30,032 bases of DNA from Clostridiales bacterium (GTDB taxonomy: Bacteria; Bacillota; Clostridia; Oscillospirales; CAG-382): the NCBI GenBank assembly GCA_003343885.1, contig QAKH01000014.1:1-30032 (forward strand). The letters run 5' to 3'. A model generated the notes under the pieces. The model was not told the DNA's origin and did no database searches. It saw only the letters and a list, made by a program, of their open reading frames with translations. Made by a program: the position numbers and the translations under genes. Of the stretch, positions 15,490 to 22,863 are shown one piece after another (position 1 is the stretch's first letter; each line of letters opens with the position of its first letter).

Positions 15490-16740
15490 ATGACAGTTGA
15501 AGAAAGAGTGGATCAGGCGGAAAAAAGCCTGACAGACAGTGGAGTTTTCCGCAAAATTGACATGGTTGCTTTTGAAAATCAGAAAAAAGTCATGGATGCT
15601 TTCAGAAAATTCAAGGTTTCCGACAGCTTTTTCGGTTCAACAAGCGGATATGGATATAACGACAAGGGCAGAGAGATTTTAGACTTGTTATATGCCGAAA
15701 TATTTGAGAGCGAGGCTGCGTTCGTGCGCCACAGCATAGCAAACGGCACTCATGCACTAAGTATAGGACTTTTCGGACTTCTCCGTCCCGGTGATACTCT
15801 GTTTTCCGTAACCGGAAAGCCGTATGATACTCTTGAGGAGGTTATCGGAATAAGAGGGGAGAGGGGAAACGGCTCTCTTGCCGATTACGGAGTAAAGTAT
15901 GTCCAACAGCCTATGAAAAACGGTGGAATAGATATCCCGGCAATGACGGAATACTTGAAAAATCACGACGACGTAAAGGTAGTTTTCATACAGCGCTCCA
16001 AAGGCTATGACATAAGAAAAACATTAAGCTCCGAAGAAATAGGCAAAGCGGCAAAGGCGGCGCACGAAGTAAAAAAAGACGTATGGGTTATTGTCGATAA
16101 CTGTTACGGCGAGTTCTGCGACCTGCATGAGCCGACATACTACGGAGCAGATCTTATAATGGGTTCGCTTATCAAAAATCCCGGCGGCGGAATGGCTGAA
16201 TGCGGCGGATATCTTGCAGGAAAAGAGAAGGCGGTGGAGCTATGCTCGTATCGCCTGACCTGTCCCGGTATAGGTACCGAGTGCGGAGCGACAATAGGAC
16301 AGAACAAAAGCATATATAAAGGACTGTTTTACGCGCCGCATACCGTAGCGCAAAGCTTAAAAACGGCGGCTCTTGCGGCAAAGGTATTTAAGGACGAGGG
16401 TTATGCCGTTTGTCCGGAACCGGAAGAAACAAGACACTGCATAATTCAGACTGTAAGCCTTGGTACCGAAGAAAAACTTCTTGCGTTTTGCCGAGGCATA
16501 CAGGAGGGAGCTCCCGTAGATTCACACGTAACGCCCGAACCCTGGCAAATGCCCGGGTACGCCGTACCGGTAGTTATGGCGGCAGGCGCATTTACGCAAG
16601 GCTCGTCGATTGAGCTTTCGGCTGACGCTCCGTGCGTTGCTCCGTACACAGTATATATGCAGGGCGGTCTTACCTACGAAAGCGGTAAGATAGGAGTGCT
16701 TTTTGCACTAAGGCACGTGTTGGAAGACTGTGGCAATTAA
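15490..16740 (+). CDS. Met_gamma_lyase-family PLP enzyme (aluminium-resistance-like protein)
   Basis: 416 aa. The SFFGSTSGYGYNDKGREILDLLYAEIFESEAAFVRH stretch and GTHALSIGLFGLLRPGDTLFSVTGKPYDTLEEVIG are the signature of pfam06838. This is a fold-type I pyridoxal-phosphate family annotated as methionine gamma-lyase-like or as aluminium resistance protein. The PLP lysine is expected at Lys229 in SLIKNPGGG, and VIVDNCYGEF holds the conserved aspartate. The real substrate of the family is poorly known. Length and motifs look complete. GAGG lies in the 16-nt gap to the Nudix gene, so translation is likely coupled. In my recollection the family often neighbours RNA-modification or cell-cycle genes, so metal resistance should not be assumed. 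Confidence 0.9.
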   Translation: MTVEERVDQAEKSLTDSGVFRKIDMVAFENQKKVMDAFRKFKVSDSFFGSTSGYGYNDKGREILDLLYAEIFESEAAFVRHSIANGTHALSIGLFGLLRPGDTLFSVTGKPYDTLEEVIGIRGERGNGSLADYGVKYVQQPMKNGGIDIPAMTEYLKNHDDVKVVFIQRSKGYDIRKTLSSEEIGKAAKAAHEVKKDVWVIVDNCYGEFCDLHEPTYYGADLIMGSLIKNPGGGMAECGGYLAGKEKAVELCSYRLTCPGIGTECGATIGQNKSIYKGLFYAPHTVAQSLKTAALAAKVFKDEGYAVCPEPEETRHCIIQTVSLGTEEKLLAFCRGIQEGAPVDSHVTPEPWQMPGYAVPVVMAAGAFTQGSSIELSADAPCVAPYTVYMQGGLTYESGKIGVLFALRHVLEDCGN

Positions 16741-16788
16741 GTAGCTTTAGGTGAGTGTTTTCGCTTGCGGCTTTAAAAGATTTTGCTA

Positions 16789-16817
16789 TTGACACGTGCA
16801 AAGTTATACAGTATAAT
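16789..16817 (+). promoter_or_regulatory. Consensus sigma-A promoter of the HPr-like gene
   Basis: TTGACA (16789-16794), 17 bp, TATAAT (16812-16817): perfect hexamers and spacing. GGAGG at about 16854-16858 precedes the ATG at 16870. This predicts high constitutive expression. Confidence 0.88.
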
Positions 16818-16869
16818 GTAAGCGTACAAAAGCTAAAGTGACAATTGTAAATTGGAGGTATAATTTATT

Positions 16870-17100
16870 ATGAAGGTGTTCTACATTCGTCTTTCTACCA
16901 TTGAGCAAGTAAGAAATTTTGTCAATATAGTTTCTAAGTACGACTATGAAATTGACCTTAAGAGCGGAAGATACGTTGTTGATGCAAAGAGCATCATGGG
17001 AATTTTCAGCCTTGATCTTCTCAATAAAATTGAAGTTACCGTACATGCTGAAAACTGCGACGAGCTTATGAAAGAGCTTGCGCCCATGATAGTTGACTAA
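16870..17100 (+). CDS. HPr-like protein lacking the phosphorylatable histidine
   Basis: 76 aa, slightly shorter than true HPr (about 85-88). The KSIMGIFSLDLL block (40-51) corresponds to the HPr segment around regulatory Ser46, so Ser41 is the expected HPr-kinase site. The region that should carry catalytic His15 reads STIEQVRNF and has no histidine; the only His in the protein is near residue 58. It therefore cannot act in PTS phosphotransfer by the known mechanism. As with Bacillus Crh, which also lacks His15, a purely regulatory role with CcpA-like partners is possible but unproven. Many Clostridia carry similar proteins with an NIVSKYD...LKSGRYVVDAKSIMG pattern. Monocistronic, with its own promoter and terminator. 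Confidence 0.85.
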   Translation: MKVFYIRLSTIEQVRNFVNIVSKYDYEIDLKSGRYVVDAKSIMGIFSLDLLNKIEVTVHAENCDELMKELAPMIVD

Positions 17101-17111
17101 ATTCCCGCACA

Positions 17112-17143
17112 GTGCGGCGGCACACGCAGTGCCGGTGTCGCAC
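17112..17143 (+). other. GC-rich stem-loop after the HPr-like gene
   Basis: GTGCG (17112-17116) pairs with CGCAC (17139-17143) and GGCAC (17119-17123) with GTGCC (17129-17133), giving an interrupted hairpin just after the stop and before the true terminator. It may protect the 3' end of the mRNA. The gap 17101-17435 holds only this and two terminators. Confidence 0.45.
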
Positions 17144-17164
17144 GAGATATAATTTAGATTTTTA

Positions 17165-17198
17165 AAGTTCCGATGCGCACCGGCGCACGGAACTTTTT
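17165..17198 (+). terminator. Rho-independent terminator of the HPr-like gene
   Basis: AAGTTCCG (17165-17172), one bulged A, TGCGC (17174-17178), 4-nt loop, GCGCA (17183-17187) and CGGAACTT (17188-17195), then a T-run to 17198. Confidence 0.88.
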
Positions 17199-17279
17199 GC
17201 ATATATTCCAAAAAACCGGGTACGTTCGGGCACGGTTGTTTTATTCTTTTCGCAAACAATCACAAAAACTTTCATTTCC

Positions 17280-17328
17280 GGAAAATAAAAACTGCAATGA
17301 GTTTAGATTTTCAAACTCATTGCAGTTT
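17280..17328 (-). terminator. Rho-independent terminator of the SPFH-RHH unit
   Basis: A perfect 16-bp inverted repeat: 17289-17304 (AAACTGCAATGAGTTT) with 17313-17328 and an 8-nt loop. On the minus strand it is followed by TTTTTATTTT, while the plus side has only A-rich sequence, so it serves the minus-strand transcript that stops at 17436. Confidence 0.88.
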
Positions 17329-17435
17329 AAAATAAATGTTCAGGTAACTGGCATGCATTTTTGTGCGCATAACACGGTAAGGAGTTAGCCCGAAAATTGA
17401 CTTAGCAACCGGAACAGTAATTTGAATAGGAATAG

Positions 17436-17660
17436 TTATTTGATATCCAACTCCGGAGGTACGTCTATCTCATCGGACACATATTTTCCGTTCTTTTTGC
17501 GCTGTCTTACACATTCCGTAAGCAAATATTCAATCTGTCCGTTTATCGAGCGGAAATCATCTTCCGCCCATGCGGCAATAGCGTCATACAGCTTGGCAGA
17601 CAGCCTAAGCGGTATCTGTTTTTTTTCTCGCCCGTCCGGCGTGTTTCTGTTTTCCGCCAT
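17436..17660 (-). CDS. Small ribbon-helix-helix (Arc-like) protein
   Basis: 74 aa. KKQIPLRLSAKLYDAIAAWAEDDFRSINGQIEYLLTECVRQRKK fits the ribbon-helix-helix plan: an alternating basic/hydrophobic strand (QIPLRLS), helix A (KLYDAIAAWAEDD) and helix B starting at RSINGQIEYLL, as in Arc- and antitoxin-type DNA-binding proteins. The C-terminus is a short acidic tail. The ATG at 17660 is one base from the stop of the SPFH gene, so the two are translationally coupled. Inferred role: repressor of its own unit, for which repeats in the promoter are suitable. No toxin-like gene is adjacent, so a classic toxin-antitoxin pair is not supported. Confidence 0.72.
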   Translation of the reverse strand: MAENRNTPDGREKKQIPLRLSAKLYDAIAAWAEDDFRSINGQIEYLLTECVRQRKKNGKYVSDEIDVPPELDIK

Positions 17661-17661
17661 A

Positions 17662-18684
17662 TCAATACAAACTTCCCGAGTTTACAACCGGCTGAGCGTC
17701 ATGGTTTCCGCACAGCACTACCAACAAATTGGATACCATTGCCGCTTTTCGCTCCTCGTCAAGCTGTACTACTCCGTTTTCGTTGAGGCGCTCCAGAGCC
17801 AACTCTACCATTCCCACGGCACCGTCAACTATCATTTTGCGTGCGTCAATTATTGCGCTTGCCTGCTGTCTTTGGAGCATTACAGCCGCAATTTCCGGAG
17901 CATAAGCAAGATAAGTGATGCGTGCTTCAATCACTTCAAGACCTGCGTCGGCTACTTTATCCTGAATTTCTTTCTTTATTCTTGCGGCTACAACCTCGCT
18001 TGAACCGCGTAAACTTCCCTCGTCAGCCATTCCGTCGCCTGTGGTATCTACGCCCTTTGCAACGTCATACGGATATATACGCACGATATTTCTGACAGCG
18101 CTGTCACATTGAAGTGACAGGTATTCCTTGTAGTTATCAACGGTAAATACAGCTTTTGCCGTGTCTACCACACGCCACATAACAGCAATGCCTATTTCTA
18201 CCGGATTACCCAAACAGTCGTTGATTTTCTGGCGATTATTGTTGAGCGTCATTATTTTTAAAGATATTTTGCGGTTTTCCTCCTGACTTGACGATGACAT
18301 CTGTAACTGCAAAGATGATCGTTTTCCGCTGTCTACGTCGCCGCTTTGATTAAGCTTGGTCTTAGACGCCGGATTCACGCTTACGCAAAACGGATTTACG
18401 TAATAAAATCCCTCTTCTTTAAGAGTTCCTACATATTTTCCGAAAAGTGTGAGCACCAGAGCTTCCTGCGGTTTGAGCACCTTTAGTCCCATAAAAGGTA
18501 TCCACCCGATGCTTAGCCATATGATGCTTACCGTGAGAAGAACTCCGCCGAGCACTGCCGACTTTCCTTCGTCAAGTATGTAGCTGCCGACTATACATAC
18601 TGCAAGCGCCAATACGTAGAGCAAAATAAAAAAAATCATTACAGACATGCCGTTCTTTTTGCCCTTCAAAACCTTCTCTTCCAT
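17662..18684 (-). CDS. SPFH/band-7 domain membrane protein
   Basis: 340 aa. Two N-terminal membrane segments (about 13-35 and 43-65) precede a band-7 domain that begins with VLKPQEALVLTLFGKYVGTLKEEGFYYVNPFC. It continues through EIGIAVMWRVVDTAKAVFTVDNYKEYLSLQCDSAVRNIVRIYPYD, then AARIKKEIQDKVADAGLEVIEARITYLAYAPEIAAVMLQRQQASAIIDAR, the helical assembly region of stomatin/flotillin-like proteins. Such proteins form large membrane-bound oligomers that organise microdomains or shield proteases. A Gly/Ser/Gln-rich loop (SSLQLQMSSSSQEE) follows the first strands of the domain. AAAGGA lies 13-15 nt before the ATG. It is coupled to a ribbon-helix-helix gene downstream. Confidence 0.9.
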   Translation of the reverse strand: MEEKVLKGKKNGMSVMIFFILLYVLALAVCIVGSYILDEGKSAVLGGVLLTVSIIWLSIGWIPFMGLKVLKPQEALVLTLFGKYVGTLKEEGFYYVNPFCVSVNPASKTKLNQSGDVDSGKRSSLQLQMSSSSQEENRKISLKIMTLNNNRQKINDCLGNPVEIGIAVMWRVVDTAKAVFTVDNYKEYLSLQCDSAVRNIVRIYPYDVAKGVDTTGDGMADEGSLRGSSEVVAARIKKEIQDKVADAGLEVIEARITYLAYAPEIAAVMLQRQQASAIIDARKMIVDGAVGMVELALERLNENGVVQLDEERKAAMVSNLLVVLCGNHDAQPVVNSGSLY

Positions 18685-18710
18685 ATAGTCAAATTCATCC
18701 TTTCTTTATG

Positions 18711-18776
18711 TGGTATCATTATGATATCATATAAATATCAAAATGTCAATAGAAATGATAAATAATTTTGGTATCA
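18711..18776. promoter_or_regulatory. TGATAYCA operator-like array over the SPFH promoter
   Basis: On the minus strand TGATACCA (18769-18776), TGATATCA (18722-18729) and TGATACCA (18711-18718) occur, with a partial TGATAT in the promoter spacer. The last two are 11 bp apart, about one helical turn. ATGATATCAT (18721-18730) is a perfect palindrome covering the -10 box. Ribbon-helix-helix proteins bind such tandem short boxes, and the unit encodes one. Confidence 0.55.
18721..18749 (-). promoter_or_regulatory. Sigma-A promoter of the SPFH-RHH unit
   Basis: On the minus strand TTGACA (18744-18749), 17 bp, TATCAT (18721-18726). The -10 lies inside the palindrome of the operator-like array. Confidence 0.72.
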
Positions 18777-18792
18777 ATTATAAAATAACAAA

Positions 18793-18830
18793 ATAAAAAA
18801 AACAGCCGTCCAAAAAAAGCGGACGGCTGT
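18793..18830 (-). terminator. Rho-independent terminator of the WbsX-like gene
   Basis: ACAGCCGTCC (18802-18811) and GGACGGCTGT (18821-18830) form a perfect 10-bp stem with a 9-nt loop. On the minus strand an eight-base T-run follows. It is 34 bp after the stop at 18864. Confidence 0.92.
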
Positions 18831-18863
18831 GCAAAAATATTTTGGTTTGGCAAATGAGAGAAG

Positions 18864-21836
18864 TTATTTCATGAAAATCTTGTTGCCTTCACGTTCAAAT
18901 TTCGCGCCAAACAGTTTTGTAATATCTTCAAGCGAAATTGCGGGAATTCCGTCCTTGAGATACGGCGGACGTACAAGAGTAAAGCTCTCTCCGTCTTTAA
19001 CTGCGTATGCCTTGCCGATAACAAGAGAAACCTTGCTCGACTTGTTGTATACCTCAAGTCTTCCCTCAGGCTTTATCCACTCGTACTTGTATCCAAGCTC
19101 GGAGAATATGCCGCTGTACGGATCAAGCGGAACGTAAACCATACCTGCACGCTCTTCTAAGTAATCTCCGAAGAACAGCTGTCTGCCGCTCTTTCCGTAG
19201 AGAGTAACATGCTCAAGAGCCGCGTAAAGCGTTATGCTTTCAACCTCAAAGCTTCCGGAATAAGTAGGTATAAACTTGAATCCGTGTATGGTTCCTGTCC
19301 AGAACGGCTTGTTGTCAAGCTCAGCCTTATACTCTTTGGTCGCCATATCATTGCACCAGAACGATACAGATGCGTGGTGAAGATTGTAGTTTCCTTTGTC
19401 CGGAGCGTTTGACGGAACGATATACGCAACGGTAGGCTGACCGTGGTCGCCGTGACGGTTTGTGCACACAACCTTTGCATAAGCAATTTCGGAGGCGTCA
19501 AAGCCTGCTTTTTTGAGCTCCATTTCAGGATACAGTCCGGTAGCTTTACCGACAAGCTTGCCGTCCTTGATTTCTACGTCCGTCATACCGGAGAATTTCC
19601 ACTTGTTTAAATCAGCCTTTGATTTAAAGGTAAACTTGTAAAGCGCCTTATCCTTTTCGGGAAGAGGACGAACATCGTATTTTGTACGTTGGAGTCTGTA
19701 TCTGTCGGGAAGGTGCAGATACCCTATACGAGCTTTCTGCTCGTCGTCGGGGATTATATCCTCATGCGGCTCGTCAACGCATACTGCTTTTCTTACAGCG
19801 TCAAGATAGCCGAAGCCGTTGAGTCCTGACGGCATCATATATGTACCCTCTCCGTACTCGTTCCAGGTGGAAAGGTGAAGAGTCTTTGCTTTCCAAGTAC
19901 CTTTTTCGTAGGTAGGAAGAATTTCCTCCATACAGTATTTGAGTCCGGCATACATATCCTGACAGGAAAGATTAGGTCTGCGGTCGCCGCCCCAGCCTAT
20001 GTTTTTGAAGCCTACGCTGACAGTAGGAACGATATGCACGGCGTTCTTTTCGATGTTTGCCTTGTTGGAGTTTATATTTGTTTCAAGCTTGTAGCCCTCA
20101 GCGCCCCAGTGGTACGCATGGAACGCGTCAAAGCCGAGATTTTTAAGCTGAACCGGATCGGCGTGGCAGCCCATAACGATAAGATCGTCGTAACCGAGCT
20201 TCTTGACCTCGTCACGCAGATACTGCAATCCTTCTCTTACGTTCTCAGCTCCTCCGAGATCCTTTTCAACGCACCAAACGCCAAAGCAGCTCATAATCGC
20301 CTTGTTATCTATTCTCATGTATCTGTCGTCTGAGAAGAAATAGTCGAGCCAGTACGGAACAAGATTGTATTTGAAATCCTCAAGGCAGGTCGGGTGCTGG
20401 CAGTTTGCGGCTTCCCATAGCAGAGCGAATTTTTCCATTTCAGCGTATTTTGCGTAAAAATGTCCGTCAAGCCATGCATAATGCAGATGAGTTGATTTTA
20501 TGGGCGCCTTTGACTCAGCTGAGTACCAGCAGTAAAGCTCGTAATCAATACCGTGCTCTACCATGAACTTTATTTCCCAGTCGGCTGTTTCCGGCAGTCC
20601 CTCGTCGTAAAAACCGAGAACCGGCTTTACGTCGTCAAACGGAGATATGCAGTCCCAACCTTGGTGAGTACCCTCACGCCACAATGAGCAGATGTTCATT
20701 CCGACAACATAGTCGCCCTTTTTCTTGGGAACTGCCGGAGCGGGAACATAATTTTCCGGTTCTTCAGGTTTTACCCAGGCAATTATGTCTGAGAACATAA
20801 GCTCTGACGCTTCGTAAGCCTCGTATGTTATGCTGAAACCGTCCGCAAATTTAGCGGGGTTTTCAAAATCAGCAACTTCCGTTTTTTTGCCGTTGAGCCA
20901 TATTGTCGACTTGCCGGTGTCAGTATCCGCTTCCATTCTTAAAGTCTGCCAGACTGTCTTATGGTGCGGTCTGAGCTTTTTATCAGTATTCGCACGGCAA
21001 AGCTCGGTACCCTCGTCGCAAACGGATACTATCGGTTTTGTGCCTTTGAGAAGAGAAATGCTTATTTTTCCGTCGGATTTTTCCATGAGATATTTCATCT
21101 CAAAGGTAACCTTGCCGGAAGCCTTGTCAAAAGCGTGCCTGACGACAGTTTTTGCGCCCTTTTTATTGCGTGAAATGTATGTATACTGATTTTTTCCCTC
21201 AACTCTTATGTCGCTTGTAACTGATGAGCCTTTGGGCGCCTTAACTTCAAAACCGTCAGGAAGAGCGCCTGTATATTCGTTCAAGCAGTAGTCGTTGAAA
21301 AGATAATTTACATAAAGCTTTGAAAAGCACATTCCGGCTGCGCCCTTGTCTTTTTCGCCGTAACCGATCTTCACGCAGGTAAGAGCGAAAGCAGGACGGT
21401 CAAATGGAAATTCGCCCTTGTCTCGTGCGTCAAGGGTTACGTATGCTTTGCAGGCGCACATATCCATGCAGATTTTCAAGTAGTGCATGGCGTAAGGAAG
21501 GTCGCCGACCTCGTTTTCCCCGATGTACAGCTTTTCTCCCTTGGTGTAAAGCTTAAGAAAAGCTTTTTCGCGTGAGCCGAAAGCAAAATACAGCCCGTCT
21601 CCGCTTATGTTTTCAAATTTAACCTCGAATGTGAGCTTTCCGCCCTCAAAAGCGTTGCAGTCTCTTTTAAGGTACACCTCTCCGTCCTTGTCGGAGTTAA
21701 TAAGCCAATATTTCGGAGATGAAGCCGAGGCAGGTCCCTCTCCGTCATTTACATAATCCCAGCTTGTGCGGAGATTTCCCCACATGCCGAACGAATCGTC
21801 GTCTATCAGATATACTGCGTCTTTAATATTTGCCAT
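18864..21836 (-). CDS. GH99-like / WbsX-family protein with C-terminal stalk-like domain
   Basis: 990 aa with start ATG 21836, chosen because AAAGGA (21846-21851) is 9 nt upstream; the in-frame ATG at 21863 lacks a ribosome site and lies in the leader. Residues ~1-375 hold two concanavalin-like beta-sandwich regions (LTFEVKFENISGDGLYFAFGS; KVTFEMKYLMEKSDGKISI). The middle (about 380-700) is a WbsX/GH99-like barrel: VVGMNICSLWREG, VKPVLGFYDEGLPETADWEIKFMVEHGIDYELYCWY and TWNEYGEGTY with Trp658-Asn659-Glu660 and Glu663, the acidic pair expected at the active site. The C-terminal ~90 residues (VYVPLDPYSGIFSELGY...SLEDITKLFGAKFE) resemble the copper-amine-oxidase-N-like stalk domain. No signal peptide is seen, odd for a protein with such a domain. 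It likely cleaves or transfers sugar residues; the linkage is unknown. Confidence 0.82.
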   Translation of the reverse strand: MANIKDAVYLIDDDSFGMWGNLRTSWDYVNDGEGPASASSPKYWLINSDKDGEVYLKRDCNAFEGGKLTFEVKFENISGDGLYFAFGSREKAFLKLYTKGEKLYIGENEVGDLPYAMHYLKICMDMCACKAYVTLDARDKGEFPFDRPAFALTCVKIGYGEKDKGAAGMCFSKLYVNYLFNDYCLNEYTGALPDGFEVKAPKGSSVTSDIRVEGKNQYTYISRNKKGAKTVVRHAFDKASGKVTFEMKYLMEKSDGKISISLLKGTKPIVSVCDEGTELCRANTDKKLRPHHKTVWQTLRMEADTDTGKSTIWLNGKKTEVADFENPAKFADGFSITYEAYEASELMFSDIIAWVKPEEPENYVPAPAVPKKKGDYVVGMNICSLWREGTHQGWDCISPFDDVKPVLGFYDEGLPETADWEIKFMVEHGIDYELYCWYSAESKAPIKSTHLHYAWLDGHFYAKYAEMEKFALLWEAANCQHPTCLEDFKYNLVPYWLDYFFSDDRYMRIDNKAIMSCFGVWCVEKDLGGAENVREGLQYLRDEVKKLGYDDLIVMGCHADPVQLKNLGFDAFHAYHWGAEGYKLETNINSNKANIEKNAVHIVPTVSVGFKNIGWGGDRRPNLSCQDMYAGLKYCMEEILPTYEKGTWKAKTLHLSTWNEYGEGTYMMPSGLNGFGYLDAVRKAVCVDEPHEDIIPDDEQKARIGYLHLPDRYRLQRTKYDVRPLPEKDKALYKFTFKSKADLNKWKFSGMTDVEIKDGKLVGKATGLYPEMELKKAGFDASEIAYAKVVCTNRHGDHGQPTVAYIVPSNAPDKGNYNLHHASVSFWCNDMATKEYKAELDNKPFWTGTIHGFKFIPTYSGSFEVESITLYAALEHVTLYGKSGRQLFFGDYLEERAGMVYVPLDPYSGIFSELGYKYEWIKPEGRLEVYNKSSKVSLVIGKAYAVKDGESFTLVRPPYLKDGIPAISLEDITKLFGAKFEREGNKIFMK

Positions 21837-21862
21837 ATTCACCGTTCCTTTCGTATACAGCA

Positions 21863-21890
21863 TGACGTAAAACCTTTTTTCAATACGTCA
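21863..21890. promoter_or_regulatory. TGACGTA inverted repeat, candidate operator
   Basis: TGACGTA (21863-21869) and TACGTCA (21884-21890) face each other across 14 bp, at and just after the predicted start of transcription of the WbsX-like gene. The extended half-site TTGACGTATT (minus strand) is identical to one in the promoter of the 503-aa gene. Confidence 0.55.
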
Positions 21891-21895
21891 AGGAT

Positions 21896-21923
21896 AGTTT
21901 AACAAAAATAACATATTTGTCAA
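21896..21923 (-). promoter_or_regulatory. Candidate promoter of the WbsX-like gene
   Basis: On the minus strand TTGACA (21918-21923), 16 bp, TAAACT (21896-21901). The leader to ATG 21836 is about 50 nt and includes the inverted repeat. Confidence 0.55.
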
Positions 21924-22000
21924 TAGAATACGGGAAATTTTTGCTGTATTTTCCAAATAGAGAAAAAGTCGCTTCTTCGCAAGCCGCAAATTTTTCAGTT

Positions 22001-22780
22001 TTACGAGTATGAAAGCCGCCTGCAAATTTCAGAACATCCCGAAACAAGCAGTTTTTTTATTTTTTTCTCCCTCTCCGCCGTTGCAGCAGCGTCTTCGTTT
22101 GTATCAGAACAGTCCGCAAGCCCAAGTGCCCCCACACATTCGCCGTTTTTGAACAGCGCTTCGGCATACCCTGACATTATCGCTCCGTCGTATTCACGCA
22201 CACTTTTTGTTGTTACAATCGAGTTTTTTTCAAGGCGTGACAACTCATAGCAAAGACTTTCATATGAATTTACCTGCTCCCATTCTCCCCGAGCCGGAGG
22301 ACCGTATTTTCCGTAAATCTCCTTTACCTGTTCTTCTGTCATATTCGCAAGAATTATCCTGCCGGTTGCGGTGCGGTAAATATCGTCCGGCCGGATTTCT
22401 CCGTTTCCCTGAAACACACGTTTATCTGTGTCAATGTAATCAATAATGAATTTCTTTGAGCCCTGAATTACCGCAAGTATAACGGCACATTCGCTTTTTC
22501 TGTAAAGCCAGCGCATGACAGGGCGGCACAGAGAAATAAACTCGTCGTCGTATTTGCCGTATCTCGATAAGCAGTATGCGGCAGGTCCAAGTACGTAGCC
22601 TTTTGTATGAGAAACTCTTTCCGCATAACCTTCGGAAACAAGTGTTGACAATATATGAGCACAGGTGCTTTTTGTTGTTTCCGTAAGTAAGCTTAATTCC
22701 GACAGCGTGACCGGCTTGTTCTGCCCGTCGGAAAGGGTGTTCAGTATGCGAAGAGCCTTTTTAACCGATTTGATTTCCAT
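22001..22780 (-). CDS. IclR-family transcriptional regulator
   Basis: 259 aa. The N-terminal winged helix-turn-helix is clear: SVKKALRILNTLSDGQNKPVTLSELSLLTETTKSTCAHILSTLVSEGYAERV (about 4-56), followed by the KGYVLGPAAYCL wing. The C-terminal IclR effector domain (about 75-255) includes IIDYIDTDKRVF, YRTATGRIILANMTEEQV and GALGLADCSD. IclR proteins bind a small effector, often a sugar-derived acid or aromatic compound, and act as repressors or activators. A conserved ATGR block is present; the ligand cannot be predicted. AAAGGTGTG precedes the ATG. It sits between the 503-aa gene and the WbsX-like gene, on the same strand, and is the obvious candidate to control the locus. Confidence 0.92.
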   Translation of the reverse strand: MEIKSVKKALRILNTLSDGQNKPVTLSELSLLTETTKSTCAHILSTLVSEGYAERVSHTKGYVLGPAAYCLSRYGKYDDEFISLCRPVMRWLYRKSECAVILAVIQGSKKFIIDYIDTDKRVFQGNGEIRPDDIYRTATGRIILANMTEEQVKEIYGKYGPPARGEWEQVNSYESLCYELSRLEKNSIVTTKSVREYDGAIMSGYAEALFKNGECVGALGLADCSDTNEDAAATAEREKKIKKLLVSGCSEICRRLSYS

Positions 22781-22796
22781 ATTTTTTTCACACCTT

Positions 22797-22826
22797 TAAA
22801 AAACGCCGTGCTTATTAAAACACGGC
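22797..22826 (-). terminator. Short terminator after the 503-aa gene
   Basis: GCCGTG (22805-22810) pairs with CACGGC (22821-22826) across 10 nt; the minus strand continues with G and a six-base T-run. The opposite side also has a T-run (22829-22835). The stem has only 6 bp, so it may act as an attenuator that lets some transcripts reach the IclR gene. Confidence 0.6.
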
Positions 22827-22863
22827 AGATTTTTTATACGGACGTACAGTACAGCGACAGCAA

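Noticed and set aside
17436..17660. Ribbon-helix-helix gene as the antitoxin of a toxin-antitoxin pair
   Set aside because: Its only tight neighbour is a 340-aa SPFH membrane protein; no small toxin-like gene is next to it.
17422..18003. 193-codon plus-strand open frame opposite the SPFH and RHH genes
   Set aside because: Antisense shadow; the minus-strand genes have clear families, and this product has no recognisable motif or ribosome site.
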